A DNA stretch of 35,604 bases from Actinomycetota bacterium (lineage in GTDB: Bacteria > Actinomycetota > Thermoleophilia > Gaiellales > Gaiellaceae): contig OMIZ01000143.1 of NCBI GenBank assembly GCA_900299235.1, forward strand, positions 1 through 35,604, written 5' to 3'. The notes under the pieces were generated by a model. The model worked only from the letters and a program-made list of their open reading frames with translations. It did not search any database and was not told where the DNA came from. A program made the position numbers and the translations under genes. Position 1 is the stretch's first letter, and every line of letters starts with the position of its first letter. Of the stretch, positions 16,915 through 24,172 are shown piece after piece.

Positions 16915-17796
16915 TTGAGCCGCCGCGGGCTACTGCTCTTCGCGTCGATGTGCGTGATCTGGGGAATCCCGTACCTGATGATCCGCGTGGCGGTGAAAGA
17001 GCTGGCGCCATCGGTGCTCGTCTTTGCGCGCACCGGGCTTTCGGCCCTCGTCCTGCTCCCGCTTGCATTCGCCCAAGGAGCAATACGGCCTGTGCTCGCA
17101 CGCTGGAAGCCGTTCCTGCTCTTCGCGTTCCTTGAGATCGCGCTGCCATGGATCTTCCTCGCGCGCGCTGAACAGAAGATCTCGAGCTCGCTCACAGCTT
17201 TGCTGATCGCAGCGGTGCCCCTTATCGGTGCGACAACCGCGTTGTTTGTCGGTGGCGACGACCGCATTGACGCGCGACGAGCGTTCGGCCTCGTCATCGG
17301 TGTGCTCGGAGTTGCAGCTCTTGTCGGACTCGACCTGCACACAACGAGCGCACTCGCGATCGTCGAAGTCGGGATCGTCGCATTCGGGTACGCCACCGGC
17401 CCACTCGTGCTCACGCGAAGCCTCTCCGACCTCCCGGGAATCGGAGTGATCGCTGCATCGCTCGGACTCTGCGCAGTCGTTTACGCACCAGCGGCAGCAG
17501 TCAACCTTCCCCCGACGTTCCCGAGCTTCAAGGTGACCGCCGCAGTACTCGGGCTGTCATTGATCTGCACCGCGCTGGCCTTCATCGTCTTCTTCAAGTT
17601 GATCGCCGAGATCGGCCCGGTGCGATCGACGGTGATCACCTACGTCAACCCGGCGGTCGCAGCAGTTCTTGGTGTCGCGCTACTGCACGAGAAGTTCACT
17701 GCCGGAATGGGCGTCGGCTTCGTGCTGATCCTCGCAGGCTCGTACCTCGCGACGCGACGCGCGCAGAAGATCCCCGCCCCCGTCACCGATCCGTAA
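16915..17796 (+). CDS. EamA/DMT-family transporter
   Basis: Inner-membrane drug/metabolite transporter, 293 aa from the chosen start, with about ten hydrophobic segments forming two EamA repeats. The first repeat begins GLLLFASMCVIWGIPYLMIRV, the family's usual opening. The frame is open from 16603, but the extra residues are hydrophilic and overlay two perfect hairpins. The TTG at 16915 has GGGAG 5 nt upstream and gives the usual family length. The alternative ATG at 16783 would add 44 residues. Family members export amino acids or other metabolites; substrate is unknown here. Confidence 0.85.
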   Translation: MSRRGLLLFASMCVIWGIPYLMIRVAVKELAPSVLVFARTGLSALVLLPLAFAQGAIRPVLARWKPFLLFAFLEIALPWIFLARAEQKISSSLTALLIAAVPLIGATTALFVGGDDRIDARRAFGLVIGVLGVAALVGLDLHTTSALAIVEVGIVAFGYATGPLVLTRSLSDLPGIGVIAASLGLCAVVYAPAAAVNLPPTFPSFKVTAAVLGLSLICTALAFIVFFKLIAEIGPVRSTVITYVNPAVAAVLGVALLHEKFTAGMGVGFVLILAGSYLATRRAQKIPAPVTDP

Positions 17797-17863
17797 CGAA
17801 AAATCTCGCTCATTGCGACATTCCGATGAGCCGACCCCTTGCGAAGTACCCCCCACCCCCGTA

Positions 17864-18029
17864 GGTTGCGTCTTGCACCGAGCACGGAGCGCGAGTAAGT
17901 CGAAGCCGCTTCCGGGGACTGTTACGCAAAGGGCCTTCGGGTCCGAGGGCGGAAGGTCAACGGAGGCGGGGGATGAAAGCGCAACCGGCTCGGTGAACCT
18001 TTTTAACCCGAAAAGGTGACGGGTTCGCC
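17864..18029 (+). ncRNA. Candidate structured RNA upstream of the receiver gene
   Basis: The 269-nt gap 17797-18065 has no gene. A long-range helix joins 17876-17892 with 17979-17995 (8 + 3 + 4 bp, interrupted by a bulged A and a small internal loop). Inside it are GTAAGTC/GACTGTTAC with a 2-nt bulge (17895-17925) and GGGCC-TTCG-GGTCC (17931-17944). Downstream, GGTGAACC (17992-17999) can instead pair with GGTTCGCC (18022-18029), competing with the long helix. ACGCAAAG just before the UUCG hairpin recalls the c-di-GMP-I riboswitch core, but other core elements do not fit well. Not assigned to a family. Confidence 0.3.
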
Positions 18030-18065
18030 CTGTACGCCTTGGCGGCCTGCCCTCACAATGCTCGT

Positions 18066-18452
18066 ATGAGCGAGGCACAGCCAGCAGCCGGGAAGGTCCT
18101 GTACGTCGACGACGAGGAAGCGCTCGCCGGACTCGCCGTGCGGGTCCTTGAACGTGCGGGCTACGCCGCTGAGTCGTACACCGCTCCGGAGGCGGCGCTC
18201 ACAGCATTCTCCGCTGACCCTGGCGCATACGCGCTGGTCATGACCGACCACAACATGCCTGGCATGTCAGGTCTCGATCTCGCAATCAAGCTTCACGAGA
18301 TTCGGTCGGAGGTACCGGTGCTGCTGTTCTCCGGGTATGTGAACGATGAGATCCGCGCGCAGGCGGTCGTGCTCGGCATCAAGGCGATCCTTGACAAGCC
18401 CACGCCCATGACGGAGCTCGTCGCTGCCGTGCGAACGCACATCCTCACGTAA
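18066..18452 (+). CDS. Single-domain response regulator (receiver only)
   Basis: A 128-aa receiver domain without an output domain. Asp15-Asp16 form the acid pocket, Asp61 (MTDHNMPGMSG) is the phosphoacceptor, Ser89 (LLFSGY) and Lys111 (LDKP) complete the switch set. The pattern resembles CheY-like or hybrid-kinase receivers, probably acting by protein contacts. CACAAT lies exactly 6 nt before the ATG, suggesting a leaderless transcript and ruling out the frame extension to 18039. It is convergent with cheY, with 73 nt between stops that contain no clear signal. Confidence 0.85.
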   Translation: MSEAQPAAGKVLYVDDEEALAGLAVRVLERAGYAAESYTAPEAALTAFSADPGAYALVMTDHNMPGMSGLDLAIKLHEIRSEVPVLLFSGYVNDEIRAQAVVLGIKAILDKPTPMTELVAAVRTHILT

Positions 18453-18525
18453 CGAGGACGGCCGCTGCGACGGCAGGCTGACGCAGACGTCCGAGACGCC
18501 CGCGACCGCAACTTCGCCCTGCCGC

Positions 18526-18885
18526 CTACCGCAGTGCCTTGCCGACGGCGTCGATGACGCGCTCGGCCTGGAACGGCTTCACGACAAAGTCGCGCGCACC
18601 GCTCTTGATCGCCTCAAGCACCTTCGACTCCTGGCCGAGCGCCGAGCACATGACAACGCGCGCGGTCGGGTCAACCGTGAGGATTTCACGAAGTGCCGAG
18701 AGACCATCGCACTCGGGCATGGTGATGTCGAGGGTCGTCACGTCGGGACGAAGCGCCTTGTAGCTGTCAATCGCCTCAAGACCGTTCGCTGCTTCGCCGA
18801 CGACCTCGTGGCCGCCGGCCGAGAGAGCGTCGCCGACCATCTTCCGCATGAATGCGGCCTCGTCAACAACTAGTACACGTGCCAT
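18526..18885 (-). CDS. cheY: Chemotaxis-type response regulator CheY
   Basis: A 119-aa CheY-type receiver: acid pocket as VVDEAAFMRKM (Asp8-Glu9 in place of the usual Asp-Asp), phosphoacceptor Asp53 in LDITMPECDG, Ser81 in CSALGQ and Lys103 in VVKPF. This matches the CheY group of Gram-positives and Thermotoga that acts on flagellar motors. The start ATG has AAGGAG about 10 nt upstream. The same frame stays open back to the TAG of the fliJ remnant, so a longer product is formally possible but the CheY start is clear. The broken fliJ directly upstream suggests a former motility operon. Confidence 0.87.
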   Translation of the reverse strand: MARVLVVDEAAFMRKMVGDALSAGGHEVVGEAANGLEAIDSYKALRPDVTTLDITMPECDGLSALREILTVDPTARVVMCSALGQESKVLEAIKSGARDFVVKPFQAERVIDAVGKALR

Positions 18886-19188
18886 CAGACTGTTTCTCCT
18901 TTGTGATCGAGGGTGGCAGCTGCCACACTCAAGGGCATGGGCGCGCGTGGCGGCGGCAAGCTCCCGCTCGCACCGCTCGGCGTAGAAGACGGCGCCCGCA
19001 AGCTCGTCGCCCGTCGCCCCCGAACCGAGGTTCATGCGGGCAGCACTGAGCCGCTCCTACGCGGAGGAGACGCGCTCGGCCGCTTCCGCTTCGGCTGCGA
19101 GAGCCTCTGCGAGACCAAGCTTCGCCTGTTCTTCGATCTGCTCACGCAGATCGCGAATCGACTCGAGCCTGAAGGAGAATCGCTTCAC
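18886..19188 (-). pseudogene. fliJ: fliJ remnant with in-frame TAG and lost C-terminus
   Basis: On the minus strand from GTG at 19188 the sequence reads VKRFSFRLESIRDLREQIEE and on through a 43-residue amphipathic helix. This is the characteristic opening of FliJ, the coiled-coil chaperone of the flagellar export apparatus. A TAG at 19057-19059 stops it. In the same frame the sequence resumes as ERLSAARMN and then a stretch ending CERELAAATRAHALE, again FliJ-like, before degenerating and running in frame into cheY. Intact FliJ is about 145 aa; here about 100 codons remain. I read this as a decayed gene, not a short functional one. Confidence 0.65.
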
Positions 19189-19250
19189 GGGGACGCGACC
19201 TTGATCGGCCAAAGCGCGTCACGTTTGAGCGGAGCCGCAGCGAACGACTG

Positions 19251-19898
19251 TTACGGACTGATTGCGATGCGCAACTCGGCGACGTTGCCGGCGTGCACGA
19301 AACGGAAGCCGCCGACCGCGGCTACCTGCGCCGTCAGCCCAAGCGGACGTACCGGCGGATTTCCTGGCGCAACGACGCGGATGACCGCTTCGCCATTCTC
19401 AACGAAGGTCGAAACGTCGACCGCAGAGGCGGAAAAGCCGGAACCTGGCGCCCACAACAGCAGCCCGAGAACTGCCTGCTTCACGGCATTTGGAATCACG
19501 GTGACAAAGACATCCTCGCCCGCGCGATAGAGCGTGGTCACCTCGATCGACCGACTCACGACGACGGTGTTGGCGAAATGCACGCTCTCCTCGATCAACG
19601 CGTCGAACACGAGGCGGCGTGCCTCGAGCGGCTCCGACACGAAATTTGAGACGAGCTTGCTCGTCGCACGAATCTCCATCGCGCAGTCCTGAATGCGATG
19701 CAACTGCTTCCCGACCGACTCGGCGTCACCGCCGATCTCGTTGACGAACTCGATCGTCCCGAGGATTGCCGAGAGCGGGTTGTTGATCTCGTGGATCAAT
19801 CCCGGGAGCAGGCTCCCGAGGGTTTCGAGCCGCAGATCCTCGAGAGCCCGCTCACCTGAGACCAGCTTTCCGTCACCACCAAGACCGGGGGCGCTCAC
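19251..19898 (-). CDS. Histidine-kinase-like protein lacking ATP-binding motifs
   Basis: A 215-aa soluble protein with a dimerisation/phosphoacceptor helix GLIHEINNPLSAILGTIEF (His36) as in HisKA kinases. The rest has the length of a catalytic domain and ends with a GGFRFVHAGN... IAISP strand like HATPase C-termini. The N-box is replaced by VLGLLLWAPG, and no DxGxG or GxG box is present, so ATP binding looks lost. It may act as a phosphotransfer or scaffold protein, or be decaying. The GTG start has GAGG 5 nt upstream. It lies upstream of the fliJ remnant and cheY and is divergent from the NarL-type regulator. Confidence 0.7.
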   Translation of the reverse strand: MSAPGLGGDGKLVSGERALEDLRLETLGSLLPGLIHEINNPLSAILGTIEFVNEIGGDAESVGKQLHRIQDCAMEIRATSKLVSNFVSEPLEARRLVFDALIEESVHFANTVVVSRSIEVTTLYRAGEDVFVTVIPNAVKQAVLGLLLWAPGSGFSASAVDVSTFVENGEAVIRVVAPGNPPVRPLGLTAQVAAVGGFRFVHAGNVAELRIAISP

Positions 19899-19912
19899 CT
19901 AGACCTCGTTTC

Positions 19913-19920
19913 GGGGGGGG
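19913..19920. repeat. Eight-G homopolymer
   Basis: A run of eight G residues lies about 15 bp upstream of the kinase-like gene's start codon (a C-run on its coding strand). Such tracts are prone to slippage during replication and during sequencing. Confidence 0.6.
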
Positions 19921-19948
19921 CGACGAATCCACGGTATCCAACTTAGTG

Positions 19949-19986
19949 GGTGATGGCATCCCCTTTCTTGGTGTGCTGCCATCACC
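19949..19986. repeat. 10-bp perfect inverted repeat between divergent signalling genes
   Basis: GGTGATGGCA (19949-19958) and TGCCATCACC (19977-19986) are perfect complements separated by 18 bp, in the gap between the kinase-like gene and the frameshifted response regulator. The spacing suits an operator read as two half-sites or a hairpin in either transcript. Confidence 0.5.
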
Positions 19987-20044
19987 GATTTGGCGTACGG
20001 TGACCTGTGGCCCTACGGTTTGTCTACTACTCTGTACGAAGCCG

Positions 20045-20667
20045 ATGTCGAACATCACCTGCCTCCTTGCCGACGATCACCCTGCGGTGATCCAGCCCTC
20101 TCGGATTACCTCGCCGCGCGCGATGTCGAAATCGTGGGAACCGCGCGCGACGGTCAGGAGGCACTCGACGTGATCGCGGCGACGAAGCCGCAGGTTGCTG
20201 TCGTCGATCTTCGGATGCCACGCGTGAGCGGCACCGAGGTCGCACGCCAGACGGCGCGCCTCTCGCCCAAGACTGCAGTGATCCTCTACACCGCCTACGG
20301 CGAGCGCTCGTTCCTCACCGAGGCACTCGACGCGGGAGCTAGCGGCTTCATTCTCAAAGAGGCGCCGCTCGCGGAGGTGCATCGCGCAATCGAGTTCGTC
20401 TCGACTGGCCGCACCTACGTCGACCCGGGCCTTGCCGGCGTCCTCTCAAGCGCTGTCGCGTCGGAGCGCACACTCAACCTCACGCAGCGTGAGCGCGAAA
20501 CGTTGCGCCTGCTCGCCGACGGCCTCTCGAATGAAGAGATCGGCAAGCAGCTCTTCATCTCGCCCGAGACGGTGCGCACGCACATCCGCAAGGCGATGGC
20601 GAAGCTCGACGCCGACACGCGGACGCAGGCCGTCGCAACCGCACTCCGCGAATCTCTGATCGCCTAG
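20045..20667 (+). pseudogene. NarL/LuxR-type response regulator split by a frameshift
   Basis: The start MSNITCLLADDHPAVIQ (ATG at 20045, with the Asp-Asp acid pocket) is in one frame, and the rest, beginning ALSDYLAARDVEIVGTARDG, continues in another. Joining them at 20095 by a -1 shift, as if one G were missing from CAG-GCC, restores a normal 207-aa protein. It has phosphoacceptor Asp (VVDLRMP), Thr/Ser and Lys switch residues, and a C-terminal LuxR helix-turn-helix (LTQRERETLRLLADG... IGKQLFISPETVRTHI). The second frame alone has a start at 19990, but that N-terminus lacks the acid pocket. This is either a real inactivating deletion or a sequencing error; no slippery heptamer is evident. 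Confidence 0.75.
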
Positions 20668-20677
20668 AGCGCTAGGG
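20661..20677. terminator. Small hairpin at convergent regulator / glcF ends
   Basis: CCTAG-AGCG-CTAGG makes a 5-bp stem that includes the TAG stops of both convergent genes; two further pairs can form across a bulge. It is weak as a terminator by itself. Confidence 0.35.
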
Positions 20678-21850
20678 CGCGTGGCGACGCGACTTCGGCT
20701 TCCAGGAGCCGGAGATCGCAGCGTCAATCAGTTCGACCGGGTGCACGACCGGTAGCGGCGTGCCCGCCCGACGGAGCGACGCGGCAAGCTGGATCGCGCA
20801 GCCGGGGTTTGCGGTCGCGACGATCTGTGGCGTCGTCGCAAGCACCGCACCCGCTTTCCGGTTACCGAGTTCGCGGGCCGCGTCGGGCTGCACGAGGTTG
20901 TAGATGCCCGCGCTGCCGCAACAGATCTCCTGATCGGCCGGCTCGAGCAATTCAAGTCCCGGGATCGACTTCAACGCTGCGCGCGGCTCCTCGCGCACAC
21001 GCTGCGCGTGGCCGAGATGGCACGACTCCTGGAACGCCACTCGATAGGGCAACGGATGCAGCTCTGGCGCGTTACCCACCGCGAGCAGTTCTGAAACATC
21101 TCGCACCGGGATATCAAGGTGTGCGTCCTTCAAGTGCGAGCCGCAGCCAGCGGCGTTCGTCACGATGAAGTCGACGCCTGCTGCCTTGAATGCCTCGTGC
21201 GTGCGTGCGGCCGCGTCATGCCCGTCCTCGCGCTGACCGGCGTGAAGTGCGAGCGCACCGCAGCACTGGTTGTACGGCGTGACGACCTCATACCCGTATG
21301 CCGCGAGCACGCGCGCGGTCGCCCTGTTGACCTCACCAAAGAGGACGCTCTGCACGCATCCGGTCACCAGTCCGACGCGGGCGATCGCTTCACCCCGTGC
21401 GGGTGTCACAGCCGGCGGCGCGACACGCTCCCGCCAGCGTGGGGCGAGCTCGGCCAGCGGCCGGAACGGGCCAGGCGCTGGCAGCGCGGCGAAGCGCAGG
21501 GCAAACGAGAGCCGCTTCGGATACGGGAACAGCGAGAAGACGACCTTACGCAGCAGCCGCTCACGGAGAGGTCGAGGCACCTCTTCCTCAACCCGCTCGC
21601 GGGCGAGCTCGATCAGCCGGTCGTACTGCACGCCCGACGGGCACGACGTCAGGCACGCCATGCAGCCGAGGCACCGGTCGAACCGCTCCGAGACCGTGCG
21701 GTCGAGCTCAAGCGTTCCGTCAACCGTCGCCTTCATCAGCCAGATCCGCCCGCGCGGCGAATCCATCTCCTCGCCCCACAGCTGGTAGGTCGGGCAGGTC
21801 GGGAGACAGAAACCGCAGTGGACGCAGTCGTCGAGCAGCTTCGCATCCAT
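20672..21850 (-). CDS. glcF: Glycolate oxidase iron-sulfur subunit GlcF
   Basis: Iron-sulfur subunit of glycolate oxidase, 392 aa from MDAKLLDDC. Two ferredoxin-type clusters are evident, CVHCGFCLPTCP and CLGCMACLTSCP, followed by two cysteine-rich CCG domains (CNQCCGAL and QEICCGSAGIYN), the arrangement of GlcF and related electron-transfer subunits. The frame opens to 21910, but the chosen ATG overlaps the glcE stop by ATGA and gives the normal N-terminus. It passes electrons from the flavin subunits towards the respiratory chain. It is the last gene of glcD-glcE-glcF. Confidence 0.93.
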   Translation of the reverse strand: MDAKLLDDCVHCGFCLPTCPTYQLWGEEMDSPRGRIWLMKATVDGTLELDRTVSERFDRCLGCMACLTSCPSGVQYDRLIELARERVEEEVPRPLRERLLRKVVFSLFPYPKRLSFALRFAALPAPGPFRPLAELAPRWRERVAPPAVTPARGEAIARVGLVTGCVQSVLFGEVNRATARVLAAYGYEVVTPYNQCCGALALHAGQREDGHDAAARTHEAFKAAGVDFIVTNAAGCGSHLKDAHLDIPVRDVSELLAVGNAPELHPLPYRVAFQESCHLGHAQRVREEPRAALKSIPGLELLEPADQEICCGSAGIYNLVQPDAARELGNRKAGAVLATTPQIVATANPGCAIQLAASLRRAGTPLPVVHPVELIDAAISGSWKPKSRRHAP

Positions 21851-22707
21851 CAGACGAGCACTCCTTCGGGATCGAGGGCGGCGCGGACGCGCTCGGCAAG
21901 CGGCGACCACGGCCGCGCGGCACCATCGCCGAACGCGAGACCTGGGCCGGGCCGGACGAGCGGGGCCTCGAACGTAAACGGGATGGGCGAGCTGCCAGCC
22001 TGGCGCTCGAGTACCTCGGCCCAGATCGCCGGATCACCCTCGTTGCCTGGCGCGGATGCGACCTGATCGGCCACTGCACGCTCGCTTCCTTCGAAGAGCA
22101 GTGCGGCCCGGCCCGGAGCGAGCAGATCGACTGCGACGGGTTCGAGCGGCGAGGTCACGAGCTGCGACCAGAACGCGGCTGGTTCGGTAACGGATGCGAC
22201 GACCGTTCGACTCGCGGCGGGAAGCGGATGCAGACGCAGCGCAACGCGCGCGATCAGGCCAAGACGTCCGGCCGAACCGGAGAAGAGCTTCGCGAGGTCG
22301 TACCCGGCGACGTTCTTAACGACCTTCCCGCCTGAGCTCGCAACCGTTCCGTCAGCGAGCACGACCGTGACACCGATCACGAGATCCCGCATCGCCCCGT
22401 AACGGTGGCGCCGGGGCCCCGAGAGGTCACCGGCGAGACACGCCCCGATCGTCGGGTCGCCAGGCGGATCGAGGGCGAACATCTGGCCGTGTGCCGCAAG
22501 CCGCTCGCGCAGCTCGGAGAGGCGAATACCGGCCTCAACGATCGCGGTTAGATCGCCTGGCTCATGCTCGAGCACCTGATTGAGACCGCGCGTCGACAGG
22601 ACGACGTCACCGCCGTCGCGCTCGATCGAAACACGAGCTCCGCTCCGCAGAATCTCGGCGGCCTCGGTGATCGAGGTCGGCTCAGAAACGGTCGGCAAGG
22701 CCTGCAC
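21850..22707 (-). CDS. glcE: Glycolate oxidase FAD-binding subunit GlcE
   Basis: FAD-binding (PCMH-type) subunit, about 285 aa, shorter than the roughly 350-aa Escherichia coli GlcE. The flavin-binding region is visible as LDPPGDPTIGACLAGDLSGP and later SGGKVVKNVAGYDLAKLF. The frame opens to 22809, but that part overlays glcD. I chose the GTG at 22707; a TTG at 22698 is equally possible, and neither has a good Shine-Dalgarno. Both overlap the glcD end by about 15-25 nt, fitting coupled translation. Confidence 0.88.
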   Translation of the reverse strand: MQALPTVSEPTSITEAAEILRSGARVSIERDGGDVVLSTRGLNQVLEHEPGDLTAIVEAGIRLSELRERLAAHGQMFALDPPGDPTIGACLAGDLSGPRRHRYGAMRDLVIGVTVVLADGTVASSGGKVVKNVAGYDLAKLFSGSAGRLGLIARVALRLHPLPAASRTVVASVTEPAAFWSQLVTSPLEPVAVDLLAPGRAALLFEGSERAVADQVASAPGNEGDPAIWAEVLERQAGSSPIPFTFEAPLVRPGPGLAFGDGAARPWSPLAERVRAALDPEGVLV

Positions 22708-24130
22708 TTTCGAGTGGATGCACGCGATACGGGCCGGGAACCTCGCCGCAGAGGCGTGGTGTCGGAAAGACCTTGCCCGGATTCGCAATCCCAGCCGGAT
22801 CGATCGCATCGCGGACGCGGAGCATCACTCCGAGGTCGTCGGCGCCAAAAAGCTTCGGCATCGAACACGCCTTGTCGACACCGACACCGTGTTCGCCTGT
22901 CAATGAACCGCCCGCCTCGATACACAGATCGAGAATCTTCACCGCGACACGCTCAGCAAGTTCCGACTGACCCTCGATTGCAGCGTCGTAGAGCACAAGT
23001 GGGTGGAGGTTGCCGTCGCCAGCATGGAACACGTTGCCGATGCGCAGGCCGTGCTCCTCCTCAAGCGCAGCGATGTTCCGCAACTCCTCGGGCAGCTTGG
23101 TGCGGGGCACGACTCCGTCCTGGACGTAGTAGTTCGGGGAGATCCGGCCAACGGCGGCAAAGGCTGACTTGCGCCCCTTCCATAGGCGGGCACGTTCGTC
23201 GGCGGTATCGGCGGCGCGGATTTCGAACGCGCCACACGCCCGACAGATCTGCTCAATCGCTGCAGAGTCATCGTCGACCTGAATCTGCGACCCGTCGACC
23301 TCAACGAGCAGCACGGCACCAGCGCCAGCTGGGTAGCCCGCCGACACGGCTGCCTCGGCCGCCTGGATCGTCAACGCGTCCATCATCTCGATTGCCGAGG
23401 GCAGGATGCCGCTGCTGATGATCTGCGACACAGCGTCGCCCGCCTTGTCAGTCGACTCGAACCCGGCGAGCCACGTACGCACGGCTTGCGGAACGCGCAG
23501 AAGTCGGAGCGTTGCCGACACGACGATGCCGAGCGTGCCCTCCGAGCCGACAAACAGGCCGAGCAGGTCGGGCCCCGAGTCATCGCGCGAGAGCGTGACA
23601 AGCTCGCCATCTGGCAGCACAACATCGGCAGAAAGCACGTGGTTGACCGTGAAGCCGTGCTTTAAGCAGTGGGCGCCACCTGAGTTCTCGGCGACGTTTC
23701 CACCGATCGTGCACACCTGTTGGCTCGACGGGTCGGGAGCGTAGTACCACCCCGCCGCCGACACCGCCTTCGTGACGGCGAGGTTCGTGACGCCTGGCTG
23801 AACAATGACGTGGCCGCGGGCAAGATCGACGTCGAGGATCTGGTTGAGGCGTGAAAGGCCGATCACCACCCCCTCGGCAACCGGCAGCGATCCGCCCGAA
23901 AGGCCCGTACCCGCTCCGCGCGCAACAAACGGCACCTCGTGGGCATGGCACAGGCGCACAGCTGCCCGAACTTCATCGGCATTCGCCGGGAGAATCACGA
24001 GTTCAGGAGTCGCCTGCCGGCCCGTGAGGCCGTCGCACTCGTAGGTGCGTCGCGACGCTTCGTCCTCAATCAGCGCGTCCGACGGCAACGCGGCGCGAAC
24101 GGCGTTCAGAAATGCGTGATCGAGAGCCAC
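22682..24130 (-). CDS. glcD: Glycolate oxidase catalytic subunit GlcD
   Basis: Flavin-linked (S)-2-hydroxy-acid oxidase subunit, 482 aa, the usual GlcD length. N-terminal FAD-binding domain with VPFVARGAGTGLSGG and TIGGNVAENSGG, C-terminal FAD-oxidase domain with HAGDGNLHP and GEHGVGVDK. It oxidises glycolate to glyoxylate; D-lactate is an alternative substrate in the same family, but the glcE and glcF partners favour glycolate. The start is a GTG; a TATCGT hexamer 8 nt upstream may be the -10 box of a nearly leaderless transcript. Confidence 0.93.
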   Translation of the reverse strand: MALDHAFLNAVRAALPSDALIEDEASRRTYECDGLTGRQATPELVILPANADEVRAAVRLCHAHEVPFVARGAGTGLSGGSLPVAEGVVIGLSRLNQILDVDLARGHVIVQPGVTNLAVTKAVSAAGWYYAPDPSSQQVCTIGGNVAENSGGAHCLKHGFTVNHVLSADVVLPDGELVTLSRDDSGPDLLGLFVGSEGTLGIVVSATLRLLRVPQAVRTWLAGFESTDKAGDAVSQIISSGILPSAIEMMDALTIQAAEAAVSAGYPAGAGAVLLVEVDGSQIQVDDDSAAIEQICRACGAFEIRAADTADERARLWKGRKSAFAAVGRISPNYYVQDGVVPRTKLPEELRNIAALEEEHGLRIGNVFHAGDGNLHPLVLYDAAIEGQSELAERVAVKILDLCIEAGGSLTGEHGVGVDKACSMPKLFGADDLGVMLRVRDAIDPAGIANPGKVFPTPRLCGEVPGPYRVHPLESAGLADRF

Positions 24131-24172
24131 CCCTCGGGACGATAGCCGCAGCGCCCTAGGGTCATCGCGAAC

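Noticed and set aside
17864-17995. H-type pseudoknot (GGTTGCG with CGCAACC, CACCGAGC with GCTCGGTG) resembling HDV-like ribozymes; also fragments similar to SAM-I, SAH and c-di-GMP-I cores
   Set aside because: The nested 15-bp helix explains the second pairing better, no P3/P4 arrangement of an HDV fold is present, and each riboswitch match covers only a short motif. In GC-rich DNA 7-bp complements are expected by chance.
18913-19530. 205-aa plus-strand frame
   Set aside because: Antisense to the fliJ remnant and to the kinase-like gene, with no recognisable domain and composition of a shadow frame.
20090-20100. Programmed -1 frameshifting in the NarL-type regulator
   Set aside because: No X-XXY-YYZ slippery heptamer and no evident downstream pseudoknot; a one-base deletion is simpler.
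22564-23418. 284-aa plus-strand frame
   Set aside because: Arg/Pro-rich shadow of glcD and glcE.
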